From Phyto melanocephala (lineage: Eukaryota > Arthropoda > Insecta > Diptera > Rhinophoridae), in NCBI GenBank assembly GCA_941918925.1, contig OW799234.1, positions 46,282,412-46,346,411 on the forward strand: a stretch of DNA of 64,000 bases, read 5' to 3'. A model generated the notes under the pieces. It saw nothing but the letters and a program-made list of their open reading frames with translations, did no database searches and was not told the origin of the DNA. Shown here piece after piece: positions 22,095 to 32,700 of the stretch. Made by a program: the position numbers and the translations under genes. The first letter of the stretch is position 1. Each line of letters starts with the position of its first letter.

Positions 22095-23936
22095 ACAAGT
22101 AAGAGCACTATATTCGGCTGTGCCGAATCTTTTATACCCACCACCAATTTTGTGTACATTTAAAGCACAATATTTATTATTTTGTTAATCATTATGGAAT
22201 AATCTCTTTATAATAAAATATGTATCACTTTCTTTGTAGAGGGTGGTTAAATTCTAAGGGCCCATGTTGAAGGTGAACTACACCTGACGTCAAATTTGTT
22301 TTCTGCATTTCATTTGACATTTCTCAATCTCAAACTTACTCAATTTGATCCGTGGAAAGATACGCAACTGAGCAACGCTTTAAAGTTATTCAGGTTTTTT
22401 AAAAAATGGGCGTTCAAATCAAAATGCATTTTGTGCACTACGTAATTCTTTTGATCAACATAATCGTTCAAATTCGTCCACAATCGGGAGAATTGTAAAA
22501 AATATTTAAATTTCTGCAAAACAGGTCTGTATAAAATGTTAGAAAATCTGTGAATGCCTTCTTAGTTCGTTGAATGGGAACCACTGCTGGTTTTTGCGAT
22601 AGTGTGGCAAAAGAGCAGTCAACCTAGCCTCATCATCATGCCCAACAATTGAGCATCAACATTGACTTTGAAAATTTTGACCATCAGAGAGAGGAGTGGC
22701 GCCAAGGATGGGAGGGCCATTTGGCCGATATTTTGTTATATACATAATTGAACCATACAAATATTATAATTACAAAAAGAAATAATAATAATATCCTAAA
22801 TAATTTGTTTTATTTAAAAACAACATCGGCCCTTAAAATTTAACCACCCTTAATAACTTCGATATGCTAGTAAAATGTTTTCGTAAATTTAGTCTTTCAA
22901 TGAAAGAGGGCGTTAAAGTAGGCGTGTCAATAAAGTTTCTGCTAATAAATTTCAATATAGTCCTTTATTTTCCCAAAAACTTTGTCAATAGAGAAATTAC
23001 ATGAATTTAAGATAAACCGTTATATGGGAGGTAGGCGTTAAAGTGGGAGTGTCATCTAAACTTTTTGGCACAACAATTACATTGATTAGGAGGATATACG
23101 TTGCAAATTTGATCATCATACCTCTAATTTTGGCGGTTTTATGAGCTTTTAAATTTCATTAACGGTAGATAACGTGAAAAGTGGGCGTTATAGTAGGCGT
23201 GTCAAAGTTATTTTTGCGAATGAGTACAACTTAGGTGTTTCAATAGAGCCCTTTATTATTCCAAAATCTTTATTAATAGAGAAATTATATGAATTTTAGG
23301 TAAAACGTTATATGGGAGGTGGGCGTAAAAGTGGGCGTGGCACATTGATTTTTCGTTACAAAAAAGCGTCTTACCAAAAAGCAAAGTGTGCAAAATTTCA
23401 GAGTCGTACATCCAATTTTGTTGCTTTTATGACGTTTTTGTTTTTAAATATACCGAAAAATACACTGTGCGGTATAAATTTTCGTACATTTTGATCGATA
23501 ACTCCTCTCCTAATGCATAGATTTAGATAATTTTCGGGGAAAAATATTGTTTTTACTCAGGAAATATATATTCGGAGTTTCATGAGTCTACGTTAATACG
23601 TTTGGACACAATTCCATTTTATTCGATGTTCGAAGGACACGGTTTTTTCGACCTACTCTTGCTTTTCGAGCTATAACTCTCTTCGTAATAATCCGATTTA
23701 GCCCATTTACCAAACAAACCTTGTCTATAAGAAAGATTCTGGCAAAATTTGAGCCCCCTAGCTTTTTCGGTGCGACCTCTATCGTGCTTTCAACAGACGG
23801 ACATAGCTAGATCGTCATCAAATCAAACCCTGATTCAGAATATATATACTTTATGGGGTCTAAAATGGATATTTCGATGTGTTACAAACAGAATGACAAA
23901 ATGAATATACCCCAACCATTTTTTTGGTGGCGGGTA
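22095..23936 (+). mobile_element. mini-me-like repeat, type A (long composite copy 2)
   Basis: Same start, hairpin, internal Tc1/mariner insert and GGTGGCGGGTA end as the copy at 13492-15340, but with fewer GACR units (CAGACGGACATAGC only). It differs by scattered substitutions and small indels. Confidence 0.8.
22240..22850 (+). mobile_element. Tc1/mariner-type remnant, second copy inside type A
   Basis: AGGGTGGTTAAATTCTAAGG at the left, AAAATTTAACCACCCT at the right, at the same internal position as in the copy at 13636-14238. Coding traces are weaker. Confidence 0.75.
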
Positions 23937-24643
23937 AAAAAATATGGAGAAAAATATCAATTAAAACAGTATTAAAAAATTAATTAAAATTTTCAATAAT
24001 TTTCAAAAATGATTTTAATTAATTTAATCATGTCTTTATTTGAGATTTGGGTTTTATAATATTAAAGCATTTATTATATCAATAATATAGTTTATTAAAC
24101 CTGTACAAAAAAATACAAAAAAAATATTCTTTTTTTTATATTTGTTTATTCTTAATATACTACATATATATTACAAAGGAATCTATATTTTTAATTATAT
24201 TTCGTTACTTATATAATAAAATTAATGATAAGAAATAGTGTTCCACACACATACACATACTATACCATATCAAGAGCCGAATTTCCAAAACTAATTTTTA
24301 GCATCAACGACCTAGATATAAAGGAACATTAATCGGTAAAAAGGTTTGATCAGGCAGAGTGAAGAAATTCAACTAACTTACCTATTAAAATGAGAATTCT
24401 GAGGAATATAAAGGCACACAATAAATATGTAATGAATTTTGGCATACCTATAATGAAACCGAAATCATTTATTATATTTAAAGCAGAACATATTGTTATA
24501 TATGTACGTATGTGCACTTACCAGAACTTTCTCTTACAGATTCGCTACAATTTTTCATTATTTCGCTCCTTGAGTAACAATTGTATTAAATTTATTCTTA
24601 AAATTAAATTTTCAAGTAAATGTCATTTAAAATAATATATTTT

Positions 24644-24760
24644 GGGCCGTATTCAAAAAAAATATTTTAGGTTTATTAAAGGCTTATCTGACAAATTTCT
24701 CTACAACATCTGTCAAATAAGCCTTTAATTAACCTAAAATATTTTTTATGAATACGGCCC
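24644..24760. mobile_element. 117-bp palindromic MITE
   Basis: GGGCCGTATTCAAAAA... at the left pairs with ...TGAATACGGCCC at the right over almost the whole length, leaving a short loop near 24700. The flanks are TTT on each side. The superfamily is uncertain; the GGGCC ends and a possible 3-bp duplication would suit Harbinger. Confidence 0.7.
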
Positions 24761-24951
24761 TTTATTTTTGAAAATTTTTTTTTCAACTGACAGAAATCTC
24801 TTTGTTTTTTGAAAATATTTAAAATCAATTAAAAAATTTAATTAAATTAATAAAAACTATAATTAGAATTCAAAAACAAATTAAAAATTCAATTAATTGA
24901 ACAAATTTTAGCAATATTTTTTTCTGTGTACTAATATCACTTTACATAAAT

Positions 24952-24978
24952 CTTTCTTTTCTTCCTTGTATCTTTTAG
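24952..24978 (+). promoter_or_regulatory. candidate splice acceptor before the third ORF
   Basis: A pyrimidine-rich run (TCTTTCTTTTCTTCCTTG, then TATCTTTTAG) ends in AG at 24977-24978, seven bases before the ATG at 24986. It looks like a 3' splice site and would let the third ORF be expressed from a spliced message, as env is in errantiviruses. Confidence 0.5.
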
Positions 24979-24985
24979 CTTCATC

Positions 24986-25930
24986 ATGTTCAGAAAGCCA
25001 CGCTGTCCGCTTTGTTCGTTAAACCACCCGATAAAGTATTGCAGGGTCTTCATGTCAATGACGCCAGAAGAGCGAAAAGCAACTCAACTCAACTGCTTAC
25101 CGACATCACATAACCTTTATTGGTGTGAATCGCAAAATCGATGTGGTCATTGTGAACAAAATCACCACTCTCATCTTCATGAAGCATCATATCAGGACGT
25201 AGCAAGGATTGAGCTCCCTAAGCCAAATCGTAACCCACAGTATCCTCCAGATAAAATAACCCACCTCCCAGGTCAGGAACGACATTTGCACTTGACAGCT
25301 CTAGAATACCGGCAAGAAGTTCAAGAGAAGAGGCTGCCAGAGTTTCAAAGCAATCTAACTGACGTACCGCAAGTCGTAATAGGAAAACCCACCTTTTCCC
25401 CAATCATGGATGCAAACATCCCCCCGCTTGCACGCATTAATCTGAAGCATCGAGGTGATTCTATGTTTGCTACCTTTTTGCTGGGCCCGAAAGTTAGCGA
25501 ATCGTTTATATTACGAGATGTAGCGCAACTCTTTCCACACTTCCGAAAGGTGATGACCGTTGATGGAAATAATTATGCAGTGTTCGATGTCAGTGCAACC
25601 TACATTTCCGATCAGCCTAATCCTCTGTTGGCAATAGATAAAATGAAAATTGTCGACGACTTTAATTTTAATCTGCCTGAACCGCTTGCTGATCCATTGT
25701 TGCGAGAGCATTTCCGCACTATTAAGCCGTTAGCTCATCCGTTTTTTGATACTCAGCGTGAAGTCGATGGAGTCCTAGGCAAATACCTCTTGGATAAGGT
25801 ACTACAAGAGGAGATAATTCAGCCCTACATAGATCTGCCTAAAGCACAGAGAACGCTGTTGGGCTATGTAATCCATGGTCGTTGGAACGGTTGTCGATGC
25901 AAAACCCATCCTGCCCCGGGAGTATGTTGA
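24986..25930 (+). CDS. BEL/Pao third ORF: zinc-knuckle plus degenerate protease protein, 314 aa
   Basis: Intact frame. Residues about 5-67 hold Cys/His knuckles like those of BEL nucleocapsid: CPLCSLNHPIKYC, then CGHCEQNHHSHLH. Residues about 140-305 follow the layout of a BEL retropepsin: LARINLKHRGDSMFATFLLG, then REVDGVLGKYLLDKVLQEE and LLGYVIHG. The active-site Asp loop is replaced by LLGPKVSESF, so it should not be proteolytic. The stop codon lies inside the 3' LTR. The ORF starts 76 nt after the pol stop (inserts removed), in the env position. The family is known to me only as many uncharacterised fly proteins. Function unknown; RNA binding through the knuckles is an inference. An independent Gag-only element is less likely because no boundaries of its own are seen. 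Confidence 0.8.
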   Translation: MFRKPRCPLCSLNHPIKYCRVFMSMTPEERKATQLNCLPTSHNLYWCESQNRCGHCEQNHHSHLHEASYQDVARIELPKPNRNPQYPPDKITHLPGQERHLHLTALEYRQEVQEKRLPEFQSNLTDVPQVVIGKPTFSPIMDANIPPLARINLKHRGDSMFATFLLGPKVSESFILRDVAQLFPHFRKVMTVDGNNYAVFDVSATYISDQPNPLLAIDKMKIVDDFNFNLPEPLADPLLREHFRTIKPLAHPFFDTQREVDGVLGKYLLDKVLQEEIIQPYIDLPKAQRTLLGYVIHGRWNGCRCKTHPAPGVC

Positions 25931-26267
25931 ACTGAGTTCAACCCTGCGCGAAACCCCCTATTGTTTCAACGGCTTATGCTCGGCAATAACCATATTGTGC
26001 ATAAAATATATATGTACATATATTATGTATACCTGGTTTTTTTATATTTCTGTTTTTTTTTTTGTTAAATATTTCTTTTATTTTCCCCTACATTCCGTTA
26101 TAACTGAATTTTTCATTTCTTAATTTAAGTAACCTTTTTTTTGGAAATAACTTTAGTTTTTAGTCTTGAATAAACCGCCAATAAGTTAAGTTGAATTAAT
26201 TCTATTGGAACTTTTGTTTTATTGAAACTCCATTTTTTTATTGCTTTGGGAGACACCCTCAGCAACA
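25925..26267 (+). repeat. 3' LTR of the BEL/Pao element
   Basis: 343 bp, TGTTGAAC to CAGCAACA, near-identical to 3285-3622. It is preceded by CCCCGGGAGTA, a weak polypurine tract, and followed directly by the TCATG duplication. The last two codons of the third ORF (TGT TGA) overlap its first six bases. Confidence 0.93.
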
Positions 26268-26975
26268 TCATGTTTAGAAAAACAAGGAGCCGATATCTGA
26301 TCATAACACATTATATTTGAAATTTTGGACACAAAAAAGGTCAATCAAAGTATTTGTTGTGGCGATATGACGTGTTGGACTTGCTGTATTAACTGAAAAT
26401 GGACCTAGGGATAACATATTATCAGGAAGTGTGGCATCTACTAAAATATTTGAATTGAAATCTCCAGTTGTCACTATGGCTTTATACTCCGCTGTGAGAG
26501 TTAAATATAAAACTGCCAAAAGTATTATCTTATTTGGCCTGTAAACACATCCAACCAACAACATCTTGCCACAAGATGATGAAACCTCAACAAAAATAAA
26601 TTCAACTCTTTGGGCATCCTGTAGAAATAAACAATTTTCCAGAGACGATATGTGGCAAATCCTACAAGAAATATCGTTTTTGAGAGAAATGGAAACAAAA
26701 TCAGCCCTAAAAACTTTATAACCATCAAGACAAATAAGGCTATCAGGAGTCGTTGTTGCAAACCATGTTTCAGAAATACAAATGATATCGATGTTTGAAT
26801 TCTCAAAAACAAATCTAAATTCGTCAATTTTATTATTTACGCTTTGAGCATTTATGTGCACGATTTTAAACCCTTTCTTATATTTGGCCAAAATCTTGAC
26901 CATACTCATCGTTATACATATCTTTGGATCTTTCACAATTATCTATATTAAAACTCATAACAAAGCATTTTAAAA
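26268..26975 (-). pseudogene. old CR1-like LINE ORF2, 5' part (endonuclease)
   Basis: Minus-strand frame 26936-26301 encodes an AP-endonuclease close to that of 7203-10010: KIVHINAQSVNNKIDEF, ICISETWF, GCVYRPN and TGDFNSNILV. It ends LYDQISAPCFSKH just at the BEL insertion point. Text continuing the endonuclease domain resumes at 3284 and below, with roughly 40 residues missing. The 5' end of the element is near 26975. Confidence 0.88.
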
Positions 26976-26983
26976 CCCGCAAT

Positions 26984-28245
26984 TAGGGTTTGGGATTTCT
27001 CGTTCTTTTTATGTTCCCGGGAAACGGGAATTAAAAAATCGTCTTCCCGGGAATTCCCGGGATTCCCGAAAATAATATTTCTTTTAAAATAAATAATGTT
27101 TGTTAACTTTAACATCACGATTTGGTTAATAATTCATCGTTTTAGTAGTAGTTTATTTTCCATTAGAGTCCTTATTGTGTCAGCATTACATCTTCCGGAA
27201 ATATAAACTTAACCCAAATTATAAAAATAATTATTGGCATGTAAACATATATCTTTTTTGGGCAACACTACTCCACTCGTCTAATACAAGAGCAAACCTT
27301 AAATTGTCGCAAATTTGACTCGATATTGTTTTCACCATCGTATTTTTAACGGCGTTGTAATATTTTATTACAATGTTTTTAACATCAGTTTCATTTTGGT
27401 AACGTCATATTTTTACTGAAAAAACTTTGACGAATAAAAGAACTTTGTGTAATTGTTCGAATAGATATTCCATCGACTGCTGCCAATTTTGAAACAATTT
27501 CTGGGTGTCTAAAAAACTTTTAATGGTGGAATTATTTTTTTTATTTCGTGCAGGTGTTGAAGAATCGTTTCAAATTTTATTTTATGAACGAAAAGAAGGC
27601 GCCGTATGAGACCACTAGTACTACCGCCCTTGAACATTAACCTTTTCGGGAAATATTACATTGTGCTGCGTTGTCTACTTTTGAAAATAGTTCCAAACTT
27701 CAGACATTTTGCTTCTAAGCAAAGTGAATTTAAAAAAAGTATTATTAGAAAAATTCAATCAGAAATAAAAAAAAATTATACCTACAAATTCTGTGACCAC
27801 TTTTAAGAACAATTTGTGATTATATTTAAAAAAATGAACCACGGAAACTACTGCTGGTTTTACGGTTGTTATAAAAACCATTTATATACAAGAAAACATT
27901 CAATTTTGTATGTATATAATTAATTCACTTGAAATTTATAAGCACTTATTAAAAATAATTCCAGAAAGTCGTTAACTTTGGCGTGAAATATTTTTGACCG
28001 ACGATGTTTGTTTTTCTTTTACATAGTCGTATTTAAGAAAAATTGTAAATACAAATTAAAAACCTTACTTTTTATTCAAATATTCTTTAAATTTACCAAA
28101 ACAGATAAGAAATTAAAAATAAAATTAAATATATTTCCTAATATACTACATATTTTTTATTTCCCGTTTTCCCGGTAATAAGAGCAAAATTTTTCCGGGA
28201 ATATTAAGTGGTTCATTCCCGGGAATTCCCGGTTCCCAAACCCTA
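26984..28245. mobile_element. hAT-type non-autonomous element, 1.26 kb
   Basis: Inverted ends TAGGGTTTGGGA (left) and TCCCAAACCCTA (right) with a perfect 8-bp duplication CCCGCAAT (26976-26983 and 28246-28253). Both subterminal regions carry repeated CCCGGGAATTCCCGGG-type palindromes. Inside is a 66-codon frame (27606-27806) with no recognisable domain, possibly a transposase scrap. Confidence 0.9.
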
Positions 28246-28377
28246 CCCGCAATGATAAAAGTTTCAAACAAAACATTAAGGAAAATTTTTGACAAAAACA
28301 CGTACTGTCATAAAATTATTACTATAAGTTGTAGTAGAAACAGTTTTGAACACATTTAAAGAAGAAAATAAATTTAA

Positions 28378-29106
28378 ACAAGTAACAGTGCTATATTCGG
28401 CCGTGCCGAATCTTATATACCCTTCACAACGTGTAGTCATGCAATAACAATTGTTTGTATCACCATTCATCCCATATAAAATACGTGCATACGTACACGT
28501 TAGAATAAATGTGGCATCGAATCCCAGCTGAGCCAAAAAAAATGTATTTTATTTTATTTAATATATTATTTATATTTTATTATTTTTTTTATATTTTTTT
28601 TAAATTTTTTTAAAAAATTTTTTTAGAAAAATTGTTAAAAAATTTTTTTAAATTTTTTTTAGTTGTTTTTTATTATTTTTTTCTTATTTTTAATTTTTTT
28701 TTTTTTGTAATGTTTTTTGTTTGGTATGTTTTTTTCATGTATGTATGTATGTATGTTGTTGTTGTATTTAATTGTGAAAAAAAACGAGGTGGTCGTGGTT
28801 TTTTGCTCATATCTCAGAAAGTTATGGGGCGATTGTGCTGAATTTCAATAGCGATTCATTCCTGGATATTTCCAAGAGATTGATACCATATACAGATCTG
28901 AGGAACATATAGTTGCTTCTAAAAGTTGATTTCAACCAACACACGGACAGACGGGCAGACGGACAGACGGTCAGGGCTTAATCGACTCCTCTATTCATAA
29001 GCTTTCAGAAAATATATACTTTATGGGTCGGAAATGAAAATTGTAGAAATTACAAACGGAATGACAGAGCTATATATACCCTTGTGCACCACAGGTGAAG
29101 GGTATA
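28378..29106 (+). mobile_element. mini-me-like repeat, type C
   Basis: Starts ACAAGTAACAGTGCTATATT, then the hairpin ATTCGGCCGTGCCGAAT and TATACCCTTCAC. There is a poly-T-rich middle, a GACAGACGG-type tract near 28945-28975, TATATACTTTATGGGTCGG, and the end CACCACAGGTGAAGGGTATA. The poly-Phe frame inside it is a by-product of the T runs. Confidence 0.8.
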
Positions 29107-29776
29107 AAAAGAGATAAACTGGCATAAAATTATAATAACAAAGTGGGGAAAACCAAACTTAGCCCGTGGAGTGTAAAAACTGTTTTAATTCCTTTGGAAA
29201 TGTAATTTTCAACGGATCATTATTTTCATGTTGCTTAACGTATACAAGTCCATTTCATTAACACGAAATCAAGAGAATTAACATACGCGGTTGCGAATGA
29301 AAACCGCAGACACATTTGTCTTAACCGATTCTGTCCATTCGATAATTTTAGGTAAAAACATTTTTATGCATCCTTGAATAACATATTTTTAAAACTTTTT
29401 TTTTGTGTCTGTAAAATTTGGTACTAAGTAGGTAGTATATTCTCCAAGGTTAAAAATATCTTCGAGTATGCGATCTTTTAATGAGTCATAAAGTGATTTT
29501 AGATAGTCTAATGATATTGCTCTCTAACAGTCGCTTATGACACGATTAAGTGAGTGCATGTGCGCGAATTTTTTTATATTTTTATCAAACATAAAATTTG
29601 ATAAACGGCTTTCTGATATTTGACTTATGAGAAACATACCTTAATACAAATTAATACATACATACATGTAAGTATGTATGGATATGTTTGTTTCTGCATG
29701 TAAAAAATAAACTCAATTTAAGCTACCTCTAAAGGTTATTATAAAGTATTTATCAGTATGAATTCATTAAACTTAC

Positions 29777-32700
29777 CGTTTTAGTGGGGTAAACATAATT
29801 TTGTACATATAATAAAGTAGCCCACCAAGTATTTGAGCAATGTTGATCTTCTTTTCCAAACTTCATCCACATCGGGCCATCGCCAGAGTATTTGTACAAG
29901 GACATAATGTACAATATTACCGCAGCGATGACTGGCGTTAAACGAATATATCGATGTAAAAACATCATTTTAATGTTTAAGTAACCTTTGCTGGAAATAT
30001 TAAATATATTTGTATGTACATACATATTTGTTTAATAAATATATATTTTTTAAAGGATTTAATTTTTAATTAAAAAAATATATACATATTAAAATATACA
30101 GACGTTGACATAATCTACTCGAAATAAAATCTGTTTTTTTGTTTCAGAAAAGTTTTACCACGAAGTCCATTTTTTAAAAACTCCAGGTTTACGTGAGCAA
30201 TTTTTTTAAGAGCAAGTTTAAAGTTTTCTAAAAAGAAAAAGGGGGAAGAAATATATTTGTTTCCCTTTCTCCCCCCTTGTAAAATTGTAAACCAAGACTT
30301 AGTTTGTACCAAGGCATATTAATTCATCAGGTAACCACAGTTTAAAAATAAAATTATTGTTTATATTTTTTTAATATTAAGTTTGGCATTTGAAATAAAT
30401 GAGAGCAAAGAGAAAATTGTTTTTATCTATGAACTTTGACAGCTGAAATTTAAAATTAGTGAAGAAAAAAACAAGTAAGAGCGCTATATTCGGCCGTGCC
30501 AAATCTTATATACCCTTCACAACGTGTAGTCATGCAATAACAGTAGTTTGTATCACCATTCATCCCATATGAAATACGTACATACATAATAAAAAACACA
30601 CATATATAAAAACAACCCATTTTAAAATTATAACTTTACGTATGTATGTTAAAAGAAAAAAAATTTTTAAAAAAAAAAATTTTAAAAAAAAATTTTTTTA
30701 AAAAAAATTTTAAAAAAAAATTTTTTTAAAAAAAATTTTAAAAAAAAATTAAAAAAAAAAAATTTAAAAAAAAAATTTTTTTTAAAAATAATAATAATAA
30801 ATATAAAACAAAAAAAATTTAAAAAAAATTTTTTTTAAAAAATTTAAAAAAAAAATAAAAATATAAATAATATATTAAATAAAAAATAAAAAAAAATAAA
30901 AAAAAAATTAAAAAAAAAAATATAAAAAAAAATTAAAAAAATTTTTTTTTTGGCTCAGCTGGGATTCGATGACACGTTTTCTCTAACCAGTATACACGTT
31001 TGTTTGTATGTATGTATGTTGTTGTTGTAATGTTGTTTTTGTGAAAAAAAAATCGAGGTGGTCGTGGGTTTTTGCTCATATCTCAGTTGTTTATGTACCG
31101 ATGTGTCTGGATTTCAATACCGATCTACTCCCGAATATTTCTGATATTTTAATACCTCACCCGAGTCCAAGCGATGTCGGGGGGCTTCAAAAAGTTGATT
31201 TCAACATACACACGGACAGACGGTCAGACGGACAGACGGACAGACTGACAGAGCTTAATCGACTCCCCTATTCATAAGCTTTCAGAAAATATATACTTTA
31301 TGGGGTCGGAAATGAAAATTGTAGAAATTTCACACGGAATGACAAACCTATATATACCCTTTTTCACTGTGTGAAGGGTATAATAATCAGTTGACGAATC
31401 AAGACTACCTGATGAATAAATATGCCTTGATTTGTACATGAAAAAAAAAATATTTTTATAAACATATATATGCAGGGTACACTTATACAAGGTGGCGGTG
31501 CAAGCCCAGCTGACTATTTTTTTGTGTTTTGGAGAATGTCAAAATACATACTTAAAAAAATTATTTCAACTTCGGAAATTGTCAAACTCCATACATAAAA
31601 AAGAGAGACAAAAATTGCTCTCCTTTACGCTATCACCTTATGTAATTACACCATGTATATATGTACATACATATAAGAAAATAGAAAACTTATTGGATAA
31701 TTAATATTTTACGTTACACCTGTGTGTTTTTTAAAATACCATGTAAAATGTCATCTAAAATTTTTTATAATAAACCAATTTCAAATTTTGATTTATGGAA
31801 TCTTAATACTGCTTACGTTTTTTCCATTTCTCGAAATACTCCCCATAACACCAGTAAACCGGACATAAAGAAGAAAGTATCGACACATAGCGAACCATTG
31901 TGTATTAACATAGAGAATGGAGCTTCGATCCACTATAAATTTTTTTATCGCAGATAATAAATACTGTAGAGTAAAAAAAAATTAAAACTTACAACAAGAC
32001 CTTTTTTTTGGTTAATATTAGGCAATTGAGTATAAGTCAGGAAACTATGAATGAGCACGACCCACATCATGGAGAAGCAGCGAATACCACTGAGGCAATG
32101 AATCATGTTAGGATTATCAACTTTTTTAACAGTAAAAATCTTAGGGGCATTAGTGAGTACAGAGAAAGCCATAAACAATATTTTTTTAGGTTCTGTTTAA
32201 AAAATTATAAATGAAAAACTTGTTGTTTAAGTATGTAATTATATTAAAACTTACGATTCCTTTGGGTTTGGACATAATCATAAATGGAACTAGCAATCAT
32301 GCAGCTTACAATAAAACAGATGAAAACTCTGAAATTTTATAAAATAATTTTTATTTATTTTAAAACATTTCCATAACGAGCAAACTTACATGGCAAAAAT
32401 ATCAATGGCACGCAATTCAATTGGTTCTTCTATTTTACAGAAATCTTGATTAACCATATCAGTTGTAATTTCTTTACCGTAATATGTGTTTATAACATGG
32501 TTTAGAATTTTATTAGTTATCGAGGGCGAACAAGTTTTTGGTATGCAAATTCCCAATTCCAAAGGTGGACCGCGTTCGTTAATGTTGTCCATTAAAACCT
32601 TAAAGGGAATCTTAACTAAACAGTATTGACCTCTAATTTCATGGTCCTCAGATATTTTACGTGTTGCTGCAATACATTCCTCAAATTGACCCATGCTGAT

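Larger units (their letters stand above)
21969..24928. mobile_element. TA-flanked TIR element (Tc1/mariner-type MITE) with inserts
   Basis: Inverted ends CACAGAAAAAAATA (left) and TATTTTTTTCTGTG (right) lie between TA dinucleotides (21967-21968 and 24929-24930). It holds a mini-me type A copy and a palindromic MITE; without them it is about 1 kb of AT-rich noncoding DNA. It separates pol from the third ORF of the BEL element. Confidence 0.65.
3285..26267 (+). mobile_element. BEL/Pao LTR retrotransposon with nested insertions (about 23 kb)
   Basis: Two LTRs beginning TGTTGAAC and ending CAGCAACA bracket the region. The 5-bp duplication TCATG lies just outside both (3280-3284 and 26268-26272), so they belong to one insertion. 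The target is the endonuclease region of a minus-strand CR1-like LINE. Its coding parts are gag (15966-16703), nucleocapsid and protease (16711-17450), RT and RNase H (18273-20392), integrase (20805-21947) and a third ORF (24986-25930). The leader is in three pieces (3623-3957, 12850-13491, 15341-15965) separated by a LINE and a mini-me-type repeat. By eye the LTRs differ at about nine bases and two length changes, so the insertion is fairly recent, yet gag-pol already has stops and frameshifts. Confidence 0.9.

Noticed and set aside
24986..25930. Third ORF as a domesticated host gene or independent Gag-only element
   Set aside because: It lies exactly between pol and the 3' LTR of an element with matching outer duplications, and no separate boundaries were seen.
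3285..26267. Two independent solo LTRs instead of one element
   Set aside because: Each LTR lacks a duplication of its own, while TCATG is found once outside each outer edge, and BEL coding sequence in the right orientation lies between.
28632..28841. Phe-rich ORFs in mini-me copies (also 48422-48697, 55495-55698, 61609-61863)
   Set aside because: They are by-products of long poly-T/poly-A blocks that vary in length between copies, and they lack any conserved frame.
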